The notes beneath the pieces were generated by a model. It was not told where the DNA came from. It made no database searches and saw only the letters and a program-made list of their open reading frames with translations. The position numbers were made by a program, and so were the translations under genes. 64,000 bases of DNA from Synchiropus splendidus. Its lineage: Eukaryota; Chordata; Actinopteri; Syngnathiformes; Callionymidae. Location of the stretch: the NCBI RefSeq assembly GCF_027744825.2, contig NC_071347.1:22201001-22265000 (forward strand), read 5' to 3'. Below, one piece after another: positions 12,960-25,300 of the stretch. Within the stretch, counting starts at the first letter, position 1, and each line of letters begins with the position of its first letter.

Positions 12960-13560
12960 ACGACGGTAGCACGCGTTCTCAGGGCGACACCCCACAGAAG
13001 AGTGCACGCTGACCCCGCAAGCACGCAAGCGCGCGAGTCTGGTCCGAACGGCTGCGGAGGTGACTCGGTCCATCAGTAGCGACGCGGAAGTCTGACCAAT
13101 CACAAGCAGGAGCCGCTGCGCTCCTCAGGAAGTCGCGGACACACGGTGGCTTCGGGTTTGTGGACCGTGGAGTGGAAGCACCAAGCGGGAGCTGGTCGCG
13201 AAGCTGACGTCACGGCTGTCATCGCCGCGGCTCACTCGCTCTGCCGGACGGGTTTGCACAGCGCTACGTGTCCGGGAAGTGAGCGGCGCGAGCCCCAGAA
13301 GGGCGACGCAACAAGTCCGACGCTTAGCATCAGCGCGCGGCGGGGCTCGCGGGAGCCCGCCACACGACACCCCGGCACCGGAGGGGAAGCGCCAGGCGAG
13401 GCCAGGCGGGGAGCGAGTGGAGAAGGTACGAACCGGGACCGTCGGTGCGTCTGCGGGTCTTCGTCGCCGGAGAGAGGAGCGGAGCAGCCAGTCGGAGCGA
13501 CGGCGGCGGGAGTGTGGCCGAAGAAGGGACGCGCCGCTGTGACGTCAGCAGGCAGCTCCC
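12960..13560 (-). promoter_or_regulatory. far1: CpG-rich block, probable far1 promoter and 5' UTR exon
   Basis: CpG dinucleotides are dense from about 12.96 to 13.56 kb, in contrast with the A/T-rich DNA on its right. far1 needs a non-coding first exon upstream of the acceptor near 9978, and this is the only CpG island-like block before dkk3. I cannot fix the transcription start. The plus-strand frame at 13146-13586 is best explained as a by-product of GC-rich DNA. Confidence 0.6.
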
Positions 13561-13734
13561 ACTCCGGAGCAAGTTTTCACTCTTAGGTTAAAGACAAACT
13601 GCCGCTACACGAACGAAAACTAGAAGAAAAAAAACCCAAACATCTATAATTAATGTAAACGATAATAATTACTTACTTTAGTGGTTTAGTTCATGCGCGT
13701 ATAAAATAATAATTTTAAAATGACGTTCCTTTGA

Positions 13735-13905
13735 GGCTTTCGTCCAGGCACTCTGGTTTCCTCCCACCGTCCAAAGGCGTGCAGAGACCAATCGATGACG
13801 CCAGTTTGCATGTGTGAGGGAGACTGGTGTCCTGTGAAGGTCTGGGGACCTGTCCAGGGTGTCCCTGGCCCCTCACCCCGAGTAGCTGGGACAGTCTGCG
13901 CAGAA
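13735..13905 (+). repeat. Dispersed fish repeat, copy 1
   Basis: The pattern runs 'GTTTCCTCCCACCGTCCAAAGG ... GTCCAGGGTGTCCCTGGCC ... AGCTGGGACAG'. A second copy lies at 57810-57960 in the same orientation with the same order of blocks. It is a familiar interspersed non-coding repeat of teleost intergenic DNA; I cannot assign its class with certainty. Confidence 0.6.
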
Positions 13906-14515
13906 CACGCAGTACTAGATGAGAGTTGGTATCAGCAGCAGCACTAAAGGCACTACTCGCCAAAACGGTCATTAGTAGTACTGTTGCTATCAATACAAGT
14001 ACTTCAACGTTTGATTTGGTCATTTAGTTGACTTGTAATCATCAAAGTAGGACCTCAAATACAAAGACTCCTTATGTCAGTCTACTCCAATAGAGGAGAA
14101 ACACCTGGTCGTCGTAGGACGCTGATGTAATATAAAATGAAAATAATGCATTTTTGTAGCAGTTTAACATTAGCTGAAGAAATACTAGCAGTAGTACAAT
14201 GAGAAGAAGCAAAAGTATCAGCAGTCGCAGTAGAATCAGTCGTATGATTACATCACAGTAGTTGGAGTACAATCAAAGGTGGTGATCATGTGAACTTCAG
14301 GAGAGCTGTAGTACTGCTATTTATAGACCTGATAGTAAATCCTAACAGTCATACTAGTTCTTGTGTAGAGTGGTATTAAGATTAAAGGTAGCCAAACAGA
14401 AACACTAGTACACACTTCCTGATAGTAGTACTCAGGTCAAATCAGTTGTACTGACGGCAGCAACAGCCGCAGTTGTACAAGATGTACTAGGAAGTTTAGC
14501 GGTGTCGTCAGAATA
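13905..14515. other. Intergenic stretch between dkk3 3' end and far1 promoter
   Basis: I see no gene. The stretch contains many scattered AGTAGTAC / GTACTACT-like words (around 13.97, 14.19, 14.31 and 14.43 kb), suggesting a decayed low-complexity or minisatellite tract. Minus-strand open frames here are Leu-rich artefacts of that composition. Confidence 0.5.
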
Positions 14516-14516
14516 A

Positions 14517-14522
14517 TTTATT
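14517..14522 (-). terminator. dkk3: Candidate dkk3 polyadenylation signal
   Basis: TTTATT on the plus strand is AATAAA on the minus strand, about 515 nt after the proposed dkk3 stop. The surrounding DNA is non-coding. This is weak evidence on its own but consistent with the terminal exon proposed at 15037-15061. Confidence 0.35.
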
Positions 14523-15036
14523 TTGCAGTATATTGTAATATAGTGGGAGGCAGGGGACATTTCTGTGGCTGCAGTCGAACTGAGGAGCAGGTGGTCGGGA
14601 CTGTGGTAGAAGTACCAGTAGAACCGCAGCAGTCGCGCTAGTAGAAGTACTCATGGCAGGGTTTGGACAGTCGTTTCCACTTGATGGTGAAGTGACATGT
14701 AGAGTCGTCAGCGGACGGCTAATTATAAACCCACGAGCTTGTGTTGTCATGGCAACAGGCGCTGAGTTTCAGCTGAGCTGTTCACACTTGACACAAAAGT
14801 GATTGATTAACTGAAGTATGTCGGCGTTAATTACAAGCAACTGTCATCGGTTCGTCGTGCGCAGAAACATGAAAATATGTATTAAAAAATAACGTTGAAG
14901 TCGACGGGATCGAGTCCTGTGCTGTCTACGCGGGTAAAGTGCGCCCTCCAGTGTCCAGTGCCTGCCACTTCAGCAGAAGGCCACGGTGCGGTGTTCAGGA
15001 AACCCTCCGCACCGAGACCTGCTCCGCCTCCTCGTC

Positions 15037-18000
15037 CTACTCTCCACAGGCGGCGCCGAGTCTGTCGGAGGGTGACAGAAGAAGAAAAACAAAAGTCAGT
15101 TTGGTCTGTGCGTTCCTACACGAGTCACATGACGGGCTCGAGGCCACAGAGGTCAGGGGTCGCAGTTGACAGCCCGACACTTCCACTCCACTTTCACATC
15201 GCCAGGGAGCCGTCGCTCAGTCACGTGACTTTTGACGTCACTTTCACACGGTGCAGCGATATTTGTCATTTTAGAGAAGCTTCATATCATCATTATTTAA
15301 AAAAAAGCAAATACATATATTTAAAAGCAGCTTTAAATAGAAGATAAAACATGCTTATATTACAAATATCTTTCATTAAGTCCTAATATTGCAGAATATA
15401 ATCCTACATGATAAATATACACATGAATACAAATATTTTTTTAAACATGGCATGGTGAAAATAAAGTCATAAAATAAAATGACCAACATCGTAATGCATA
15501 CGTTTACATACAACAGATCACTCGATAATAATTCTAAAAAGTATTTCATTTTTTAAATGAAATATTTGATTAATTTACACAATCTTATGATGAAGGCTAA
15601 AAAACAAATACTATTACTACTACTACTGATCATAATATTAATAATTACACAAGTCATTTTAATAGACAGAGAACTTTCATTAAAAGATATTAAAACATGA
15701 TTATTTCTCCAACAGGTGAATAAATAATGGCACAATTATTAGCAACAACAAAAAGCACAACTTAATAAATATAATAATTAATACGTTTTTTCGAAATATA
15801 AACAAACTGAAAATGTACTTTATGAATGTTTAAGATTTGAAACGTATTGTTCAGAGTAAATATGTGTACATCGTGTTTCATGTCAGGATATTACTGTATT
15901 TGATATTATGAGAAATATGTTTTTTTACGTCTAAACTGAGCAGAAACACACGACTCAGGAAGTGAGAATCTAATATGATAAATAAAAGTATAATAAATAA
16001 TATATAAAAAAATAATAAATGTTGTCAGTGAACCGTGGGCCGTCTCACCTGTGCAGTCGGCACTGCAGCGGCCCGGCGCAGGGGCAGTGGTCCCGGGGCC
16101 CCTCCTGGTCCCAGGCCAGCATGTCCATCAGTAAGTTGGGGTGACTCAGGCAGGCCTCCCCCTTCTTCGGTCTGGGGTTACACACCGGAAACAGCAACTC
16201 TGAGGCGACAAGAGGCGAGTGAGCGCGGCACCGGAAGCGCGGCGCGACGTCACCTCACCTCTCTGGAAGGCGCAACACAGCCCGGCCTCGCAGTCGCTCT
16301 GCCCCTGACAGATGGTGCCCTCGCGTCCTCTGGTGGCGTTGACCGTGCACTGGCCCCACACGCACATCTGCTCCGAGCAGCACTCCTCGTCCTTGGTGCA
16401 CGGCTGGAAGGAGAAGCGCGGGACTGAGCCGGGCCTCAGCAGCTCGGTAGCGCCACCTACCGGACTCGACACCCACCATGTCCGTGGGGATGCAGGGGAG
16501 ACACCTGGACTCCTGGATCTTAGACTGGCAGTAGTGCAGCTCCCCACAGTCCTCGTCCACCATGCACTCCTGCGGAGACACCGACGTCTGACTCCGGCCC
16601 ACAGCACTCAAACGCACCACACTCAGAAGCAGGGGGGTTGCAGACAGCTGCTGCAGCCACGGTTGCCTTCAAGGAACCTCGGAATTCTCCCCACCATGAG
16701 CGAACCTTCACTGCCGTCCTGCCTCTCCTAAGCCCTGCTTTCTTTCTCAAACACACGAGTGTCACCTCACACCGTGATGAGGCCTGAAATACGGACGCAG
16801 GAATCACGAGGTTCGCAGGTTCGAACGCACCGTCCTTCCAACACCACTGAACATAGAATGTGTTGCTCGAAAATAAAGACTGAGCGTCTTCAACCTGCAA
16901 TGATGAGCGACAGCCAGGAGAAACTACAGCAGCTAGCAACACATTAGCCACCGAGCAAAGCTGACCTTTCCCATGACTGTGAAACACGATGATCTTTAAA
17001 CTATTAAATGATAATAATAGTAAAGTCAACAGACCCTAAATTAGCTGTTTGTTTTGTTGTTTATTTAGTCTTATGTTACTGTACTATGTGTGCATATCTA
17101 CTATGAGTACAGTGTTGGACGTACAATGTTAGTATTGTATATTGTATACTGGGAAAAAAACAGCGACCTAGCATCAAGGCTAGTCAGTTAGCAGCTTTAG
17201 CGTAGCATTTTGGGCTTCAACACTAACACAGGACTCCTCACGGTTCATGTGTTTATTCAGTAAGTAAATGTACTGTTTTACTCTTAAATATGGCTGATGA
17301 GTCGAGGCAGCAGAGTTATTCAGTAAAGAAATGTGGAGTTAGACTCCTAAAGATGGCGGCGTTAGACCCCAAGAGATGGACTCAGAGCTTCACACTGCAG
17401 AGACTCGGCAGCCGGAGGGAAGTGTGTCTGGCAGAAACGGCCATTTCACATTGGAGGTTTTTATTCGGAACAAATCTTTTCTGGAAAGCAAGTCGAGTTC
17501 CACGGACGACTCGGTCTGGTCTGCAGCCGAGTCGGAGTGAAGGCTGTAATTATTCTAATTCCTTCCAGACGAACCACAGCTGTTACTGGTGTCTGGGGAT
17601 GAGCAGCGCCGCGGCTCCGCTCTGCTCCGAGGCCGAGTCACTCTCACTCGAGGCGGACGGAGCCCAGCCTGAACAGAGGCCGCGCACCTTTGGGCTGGTC
17701 ATCTCTTCAGTGTCATCTGGTTCAGCTCCAGGTTTGGACACGGTAGCGAGAAAACAACACTGCAGGCTGCAGCAGCCTCACTGGAGCTGAGCCTCAGATT
17801 AGAGTCTAGTTTCACTGGGAGTAGAACCTGAAGCTGCTGTTCCACGTGAAGCGGGTAACCCGCATGACCTCTCTCATTAAAAATGTGGCACTCGTTGCTT
17901 AAATCTTCACTCATCCTTTCCTGATTTCTTTGTGTGAGTCTTGTGTCTTTTTTGTCTTTCTTTTTCTCGCTTCGACTTTCATGTATTTCAAAGGACCTCT

Positions 18001-20898
18001 GTTGTCAAGGAACAAACCACCACTCATTTTGCTTCTCTTGCTCATGTGATTCCCTCTTCATCTACAATAAACTAACTAACTTTTCTTCTTGATTAAATGT
18101 AAAATGAGATAATATATTTTTACATGGTTGATTTTTTTATGCAGTTTTTTTTTGGAACTTTCATTTTATGCAGGATTTTTGAGGATTTTTCTTCCGGCAG
18201 GTGACTTTAACTGGTCAGCTGAAAGATTTTTATTGCCTTTCAACAGTCATTTTCATTCCTGTGGTCATTATGACTATATTTTGCCATGTTTTATTTTATT
18301 TATAAATGTAGTTTTAAGTTAAATAATTGACAAATTATTTCCCTTTTTAACTTCAGAAGTAATTTTGCCGATATTTCTACGCACCAGTTTTCAATTCTGC
18401 TTCTGGACCAGGACTTGGGTCCATATTCAACAGGACCGGTTCTGCACACTAGTGCTCTGTCAAAGCTGAGCCACAGTGGAGCTTCCTGCCCTGAGTAAAC
18501 ACTTCTCCTTCCTGCCTCGTGGCTCAGCTGCCTGGGCAGCGTTCGGGTCGCTCGCCCTCCCGGCGCCGGGACAGTTAAGATCAAACCCCACCAGCTACCG
18601 ACCCGGATCCGCGCAGAAAACCATTACACTCCCTGTCTGTTTTCCTGATGACCTCATCTCTGAAAACAAGCCGAGACAAAGCTCGCGGGGTGAGACGGCG
18701 CCCCACCTCTGGAGGAGGTGGAAACACCCGAGCCAGAGCGGCAGCTGCTCGCAGCCATCGCCGTCAATTAAACATCTTCTTTCCGAGTGAGTCAGTCAGA
18801 GGTGGAGGGAGTGGGGGGGAGGGAGAACAGCTCACTCGCTCCTCCGCGGCTGCCATGTAACGGGACAAACACAACAACCATCTCCTCACCATTTCCATCA
18901 AGGCAGGGATTTAACCCTTCGTCTCAGCTCTCTAGATGACACACCAAGGTCCACCTCCAGAGGAGCTCTAGAACTTCAGCCCAAACCTTTCTGCGCCCAC
19001 AGGCTCCCGCAGCTCAGTCCAGCTAAGGCACGGATGGCAAGAAGCTCCTGATCCAGGAGAAGAAGCTTGCCGCAAACCAAACAGAGCCGTCAGGGAACAG
19101 CGCCATGTTTCCTTCGCAGTTCTCTTTAAAAATGTACTGCACTGTCATTATTTCTGACAGATCTCCTCATCAATAACGTCTTTTCTCACAAACGCTGAAT
19201 TGGACCAATGATGATGATTTTCTTTCATCTTTGGCAAATGTTTAAAAAGGAAATAGCAAATATTCCCCAAGTTTACATCATGTGAAAACAGAGTTGGGAC
19301 ATGAAAAGGGAAAACAAAGTACAAAGGGAATGGAATATTGGAGCAAAATATGAGTAAAAAAGAGTAGTGGTTAAAAAAATGTTTCCAGTTACTTTAAGCA
19401 AAGCAAAGCTAATAGATAAAATAAGAAACAAGGCGAGCTGATGACCAAAAACAGTAAATATTTTTGTCTTTTTGCTTTGTGTTCTATGTCTACTGTTGTT
19501 TTGGGAATATCTTTGTTGTTAATTGATGTCTTATCGACTTAATTTCTGACTTAAGTCTTGAATGTTCTTCAGTGACACAAGGAATTTCCCCACACAACTA
19601 AAGGATATTTTATCTCAAATAATCTAATCTAATCCCTGAACCTCATGTTCATCACAAATGAGTCTCATGAGTCCTGACCGAAGCGGACTTGACTCTTACC
19701 TCCACAGTCGCCGCCGAGACTTCGATCCTGACGTCGCCGTCCTCCAGGTTTCTCACAGAACTGAGGTGGTTCCTGTCTGAGTTGGACCTGGAGCTCTCGT
19801 TTTTAATCTGTTGGGAGGAAGACCAGAGGGCCAGAAGGCTTTTGGCTCAGCTCACCCCGGCCTGTGAGTCTGCCCAATCTAGACTCAGGTTTCCTCTCCA
19901 CCTGGGTTATAAACTATTACTTCGACTGGGGACATTAAAACCAGCACAGTCAGAAGATCCGCAGATTAATCTCAATTAATCGCACTAAATTTTACCATTA
20001 ATCGCGGGTGAACTCATCTTTTTACTGCGATTAATTGAGATTAAAATTTGGATGATTGACAGCCCTAAATGAAACCAAAGCGAACATTAAAAGAACGACT
20101 CGATACACTTGCTCCTCACGTCCAGACCTCTCCACGCATGACTTCTTCAGTTGCTAATGAACTTTAAAGATGATCAACCTTTTGAACCGCAGTATGAAAA
20201 CATATTTCAAGTCACAATTCACTGCTGCTTAATCCCACTTGATCCTACTATTTCAGTTTAACTCATAGATACACTGGCACCTTGACTTCCTCTCCTCCAT
20301 CTCCAACTCTCCTGGTCCCCCTCTGTCTCTGAACTTCTCCTCTGATAGACTCAGTTCTCTAATGACGGCCTGAGCATCTTCACCTCTGACTCTCCTGACT
20401 CCTGACTCTCTAATGATCCTGCCAGTGACCTCTAGAGTCCAGTGAAGCTGCTGCTCTGACGTCACAGCGACGCAACAAACAAACTTTCCAACAGAAACAA
20501 ACCTCCTCCAAACAGCAAACAAATTCATGACCAACTTTTCTCACTCTGTCAACTGAAATGCAAAGACAATTCAGTGAGTCAGAACAAACCTTGACTCCCT
20601 GCGACCCTGACGAGTTCAAAAGTTATTTCATAACAAACAACAAGCGAACGGAGGGAGATGAAGTGATGACGTCGTCTGTTTATAGGCCCATGCAGCGGCT
20701 CGTGAGGGAGCCGTGATATTTACAGACCTGGTCCACTGCCTCCTCCAGCATGTGCTGCGTGTCCTCCATCAGCTCCTCCACCTCGCGGAACATGTCGTTG
20801 AGGCTCAGGGCTTTGCCCTTCAGGACGTCCCGCTGCAGCACCGCGCGGCTGCCCAGCAGGACGCACGCCGAGACACAGAGCCACAGAGCAGCAGACAT
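15037..20898 (-). CDS. dkk3: Dickkopf-3-like secreted glycoprotein (6 coding exons)
   Basis: DKK3 is a secreted Dickkopf-family protein with two cysteine-rich domains, linked to Wnt and TGF-beta modulation. Exons in transcript order: 20728-20898, 19700-19807, 16477-16569, 16259-16403, 16049-16199, 15037-15061; phases agree and give 230 aa. It starts with a hydrophobic signal peptide (ALWLCVSACVLLG), followed by the family block LNDMFREVEELMEDTQH, a probable N-glycosylation site at Asn60, Cys-rich domain 1 (ECMVDEDCG..., residue 94 on) and domain 2 (CTKDEECCSEQMCVWGQC). The last exon adds only LGAACGE-stop after an Arg codon split across the junction. Its acceptor has an excellent pyrimidine tract, but the human tail of about 90 residues is missing, so this exon is the least certain. 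A diverged teleost DKK3 paralogue is possible. Confidence 0.9.
15290..16030. other. A/T-rich intron of dkk3
   Basis: This is roughly 740 bp of strongly A/T-rich sequence with many ATAATAATT and AAATAT words, between the last two proposed dkk3 exons. I see no coding signal in it; the minus-strand frame at 15553-15735 is low-complexity. Confidence 0.6.
19966..20044. repeat. 79-bp perfect-arm inverted repeat
   Basis: TTAATCTCAATTAATCGCA at 19966-19984 is exactly complementary to TGCGATTAATTGAGATTAA at 20026-20044, around a 41-nt loop. It lies in dkk3 intron 1, just upstream of exon 19700-19807 in the transcript. The motif resembles the ends of a widespread GATTAATCGC-type non-autonomous DNA element, and the flank ends in ACAGCCCTA. 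Confidence 0.8.
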
Positions 20899-21564
20899 GA
20901 CTGCCTCGCTTCCTCCGCCCGTCTGCCGGAGTCGCTCTCCCTCAGCGTGAGTGTGAGGCGGTGACGCAGCAGCAGCACAGCTGGATTAGTTTTATGTGGA
21001 AAAGTCTCAGGAGAAGAGGAGAGGTTAGAAAGCGGAAATGGTCCAGCTCAACGTCACACTGCCGGAGAGGGATTAAAAACAACAAGCAAACACACAGCTG
21101 GACCATAACAAATGACAAGAAGAGGAGAAGAAAAGGTCCATACAATAATAAACGTTAGTAACTAAACAGAAAAAAACAGAAAAAAAGTGGAGGGAAGGAT
21201 ACATATGAGAACGGCACGAAAACTTTAAAAAGTTACATTAAATGCATGACAAAGATTTGAAACCCAGAAAGTGACTCATGTTAGAGGAGGCAGCCGTGAT
21301 CTGAGCAACTTACCTTCTAGAGTACCACACGACTCATGACTCCAAACTGATGTCGCGCCACATCCTTCGACATGAGTTCGCTTCACGCGGGACAAAACAA
21401 ACCCAGGATCCGGATCAGCCCCAAAACACACTGACTTCATCCTCACTCTGCTTCTCCCATGTCCTGAAAACGTCAACAGAATCTGTGCATCTGTGCTCAG
21501 CCTTCCCAGTTCTGCTGCACGGACAGACTTGGTTAGTGTGCATTCCAAAATAAAACAGCCATCC

Positions 21565-21815
21565 TCATCCCTTTATCTGTTGCCGGGTCACGGGGGCAGC
21601 AGCTTCTAAAGGTCGCGCCAAACGCCCTTCCCCCGGGCGCTCTGACTGGGGGATCCCGAGACACTCCAGGCCAGTGAAGAGGTCTCATGCCTCCGTCTGG
21701 TCCTGGGTCGACCCCTCGGTGTCGCGCCTGAAACACCTCCAGAGGGAGGCCACCAGGGGGCGACCTCATGAGGTGCCTGAACCACCTGAACTGGAGAAGC
21801 AGAGGCCCTACTGTC
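21565..21815 (-). mobile_element. Rex1/L2-like LINE 3' fragment
   Basis: The minus strand matches the end of the element at 43510-44150: a 'FRHLMR-PPGGLPLEVF' block equivalent to 'LGHLIRMPPGRLPGEVF', then the GRP-TRR-like block and the closing 'CCPRDPATDK' equivalent to 'MLPPRPNPG'. Frames are broken and only the last ~250 bp survives. It sits between ano1 and dkk3. Confidence 0.75.
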
Positions 21816-22122
21816 ACCCAAGTCACAAGTCACACCCGCCACAGCACATGACTATAGGTGAGGGTTAGGGACGAAGACTGGTGGGTGAATACGGTTTAAA
21901 AAAGCCTTAACTAACAACAGAGTGAACCTGAAATTTCCTGACGTTCCAGTGGGGTAAAACTCTGTCGCCTTCCCTTCACGTGACACAAAATGAAGAACCG
22001 GTCACCGTGCGAGAAGGAGGAACAGGACTTTAGAAGGTAATCCCTGGACCCCTCTGGCTCTTAAACCCCTCCAGTCTTCACAGATAGGAGACGTTCTGCT
22101 GGCACACGTGAAGGTTGACTAC

Positions 22123-22128
22123 TTTATT
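22123..22128 (-). terminator. ano1: Probable ano1 polyadenylation signal
   Basis: TTTATT on the plus strand (AATAAA on the minus strand) lies about 220 nt after the ano1 stop codon. This would give a short 3' UTR. No other canonical signal was noticed closer. Confidence 0.45.
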
Positions 22129-22347
22129 AGCGTCTGAACGTCGGCTACTTCATAACATCTGGTTAACGAATGGAACTGAAAGTAAATGTTGAAATCATCC
22201 AGGGTGAGTTCATAATGTCGGGGTGCATCTTCAGAGCCAATCCAGTCTGAGCAGCTCAGGAGGCTGGACCTGTCCTCACTCAGCCTCCACAGCTCTGGAA
22301 TGTTCTGAGGGCGAGCGGCACCCGAGCGCCGGCCCGTCCGCCTGCAG

Positions 22348-25300
22348 TCAGAAACTGTTGCTGTGCTGCTGCTGCTGCTGCTGCTGTGTGTGAGTCTGTG
22401 GCGCCGCGGTGCTGTTGTTGTTCCGGCTGCAGTTCACCTTGTGGCCAGCGGAGGCCCTGCCCTCAAAGCTCTGACTCTTGCCTTGCTCCTCCTTCATGAA
22501 GAGCTCCACCAGCAGGATCTTCTCCTTGTGGATCTGCAGGCTGATGTCTTTGGGGATGTCGGGGATCAGCCAGTCCACGATGTCGTTCATCAGCATCACC
22601 ACGTTCTGCGGGCGACGGAGGGCAGAGTGACCTCAGCTGTCGCACGGCTCCTCCGGTCCAACAAGCCTGGGACTCACCTTCCACCTCCAGAGGGTCCAGT
22701 CCAAACTGGTTAGAGCTACCGTAACGCCAGCCTCTTAGAAAAGGCTTGGCATTCACTGTTTTTTTTTTTTGCTTAATAATGTGTTATTACTGCGTAAAAA
22801 AACCAAACCAAACGCTCAAACATCAACCCCAGTTGTATCTTGACAAACATTTTAAACACAAAAAACTCAACAGTAACACTCTGAAATAGAAATAATAGTC
22901 CACTTTCACTTTCCATGGCAGCTTTCCCACTCTCAACACACATAATCCTGTCAAACGTTAAGACACTTCGGCGCTATTGTAGTCAGAAATTCTCATCTGA
23001 AATCTAGGAACTAGATTCATAACATATTTCATAATATATTTATTGGGTATGATTGAAAACTGAACATAAGGTTAAACTAAGAGGTGAGATGTTTCAGTGT
23101 TTGTCTCTTGCTGTTTACCTCTCTGGACAGTGGCAGTGTATTGGACAAGTGAAGGCATTTTTCAGAAAACTTCAGGAATATTTGAGACATGGATCGATGC
23201 AGATTAATGCCATTAGTTGGTACAACTAATAACTAATTGTGGCTAGTTATTCTACTCTGGTTTGTGGCATCAAACACCTGCACTCGTGTCGTCACTCCTG
23301 CGTCTGCTTTCCAGCCTCTGGTTTCTATCCGCGCTCTGGTTTTAGTTTCAGAGCATTAGTTTCTGATAGCTCCGCCTCTAAACTGGGGACTCTGTTTGAC
23401 TGACATCACAGGAGACGCAGGACGAGTGCGTGATCTCACCTGGAAAACGATGACAAAGGCCAGTCGCACCGCCAGAACCGCCCAGAACTCTTTGGAGATC
23501 TCATACGGCGTGTTGGACCAGGGAGGCTCTCTGTAGTCCTTATACCTGCACAGACACCATCGTGGGACACAAACAGCTCAGGCCCGCTCTCTTGCTGTCA
23601 CACGCTCACAATTCACCCCCCAAATGAATCTGACAGAAGACAGTGGCGACATCACCAACACAACACTGTTGCGGATCATCATTGTCAACAACCTACTTCA
23701 GCACATTTTATCAAAGGTTCTGGAGCTGAAGTGGATCCTGAATGTTTCATGTCCATCTGAAGATAATCAGACAAACTTTTCATAAAGTGAGAGCCACACG
23801 GGGTCAAGTCAAATTTCAAGTTCTAGTTACCTCCGTAAGAAAATGACCTCTGAAATAACATCCAAGCCCTCACGTGTCGACTTAGAGAAACAGATTCATG
23901 CCTTCATATTCTCCCACCCAGACAAAAGGGACTCTCTCCTCACAGGCTTCAACAAGAAATCTGTCTCTCTGACGCCCCCTGCTGGTTCAGAGCGGTGAGG
24001 CTTCTCACAGACGGCAGCACATCACTCCAGTGTCAGCGTCTCTGCACTCGCTCCGCTTGCTCCACTTGAGAATTGAAGGCTTTACTGATGCATTGTTTAA
24101 AAGTTGACCAACCAAAGAACCACATACATGTACATCAAAACTAGATGAATTATTATTACGATTATTACTACTTGACTGGAGAGCCGCTCTGTTTCCAGGG
24201 ACCAATGAGCCACTTTGTTTCTGCAACACTGTTGAACAGCGCATTGAAAACAGTGATGCTGGTTTACTGAGGCTTTCTGGCAGCGAGGTGTTTGTGTTGC
24301 TGCAGCCAAAGCCAAACGCTCCTCTCCATTAGGAACCAGCTGTACAGAGCTGTGTTTGACCTTCAAAGACCATGCGCGTCATTGTGATGCTGCAGTGGCG
24401 GTGAAATCCCAGGCTGGTCACATGATCATTTCTGAACGGATCACTTGCTCTGGAGACATCGGTCGAACCCACGACGCTCAGAGAGAGACTGGCACTCACC
24501 GGCACATTTCCACGTGGTAGCCCAGCTGCAGCGGGTCCATGGGCTCCCTGCCGCTCTGGAAGTGGCTGACGTTGAAGTAGGAGAGCGTGTGGTTGACGAA
24601 GCCGTGCATGGTGCCGTCGGGACTGTACATGTACTGGTAGACCATGCGGGGGATGAAGTCCGAGGTGAAGGAGATGACGAACGCCTGGAGACAGGTGAAA
24701 AACGCTGAAACAACCTAGTGCTCGAGATTGGCCTTGGTCTCAAGACCTCCTTTTTAGGGTCTTGGTCTCGACCTCCAAATGCCTTGGTCTCATCTTGGTC
24801 TTGAGTACAACGCTAACACAAGCCTGACATGACGTATTCTGTCGTATCTGGACGAGACGTTTCAGATCTTGACCTGCAGTGGCTGTTTGTTGGATTTCAT
24901 GCTGTAACTTTTAACCATTAAGCTGCTGTTGTCTCGTCCTGGTCTCAAGAGTTCAGCGAGTGTGTTGTGGTGGTCGACACGTACGTTGATGATCACGGCC
25001 ACCTTCGCCACGCCCCTCAGGATGTTGTACCAGATCCCTGCGGGTGACGAACACATCGTGAAACAGGAGTTGAATGTTTAAAAACGGCCGACTGGACTCA
25101 CCGATATCCTTGGCTCGAGCGGCCACGGGCCGCCGCAGCTCCGTCACAAACTTCTTGGCGTCCAGTCGTATTTCGATGATGTTGTTGAGCAAGGCGAAGA
25201 GAGGCGCGAGCGGGAAGGAGGCCACGAAGAGTGTGACGAAGCCAAACTGGATGACTGCAGACACCGGGAGACAAACATCAGCCGAGGTGCTAGCGAGAGC

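Noticed and set aside
13146..13586. 146-aa plus-strand open frame in the CpG-rich block
   Set aside because: Arg/Ala/Gly-rich composition, several overlapping frames on both strands and no family resemblance; a promoter CpG island explains it.
17290..17790. 166-aa plus-strand open frame inside dkk3 intron 2
   Set aside because: It has an ATG but no recognisable motif, no splice logic and no biased codon use; judged chance.
20253..20534. Possible extra dkk3 exon between exons 1 and 2
   Set aside because: The minus-strand frame has no DKK3 resemblance, and exons 20728-20898 and 19700-19807 already join in phase 0.
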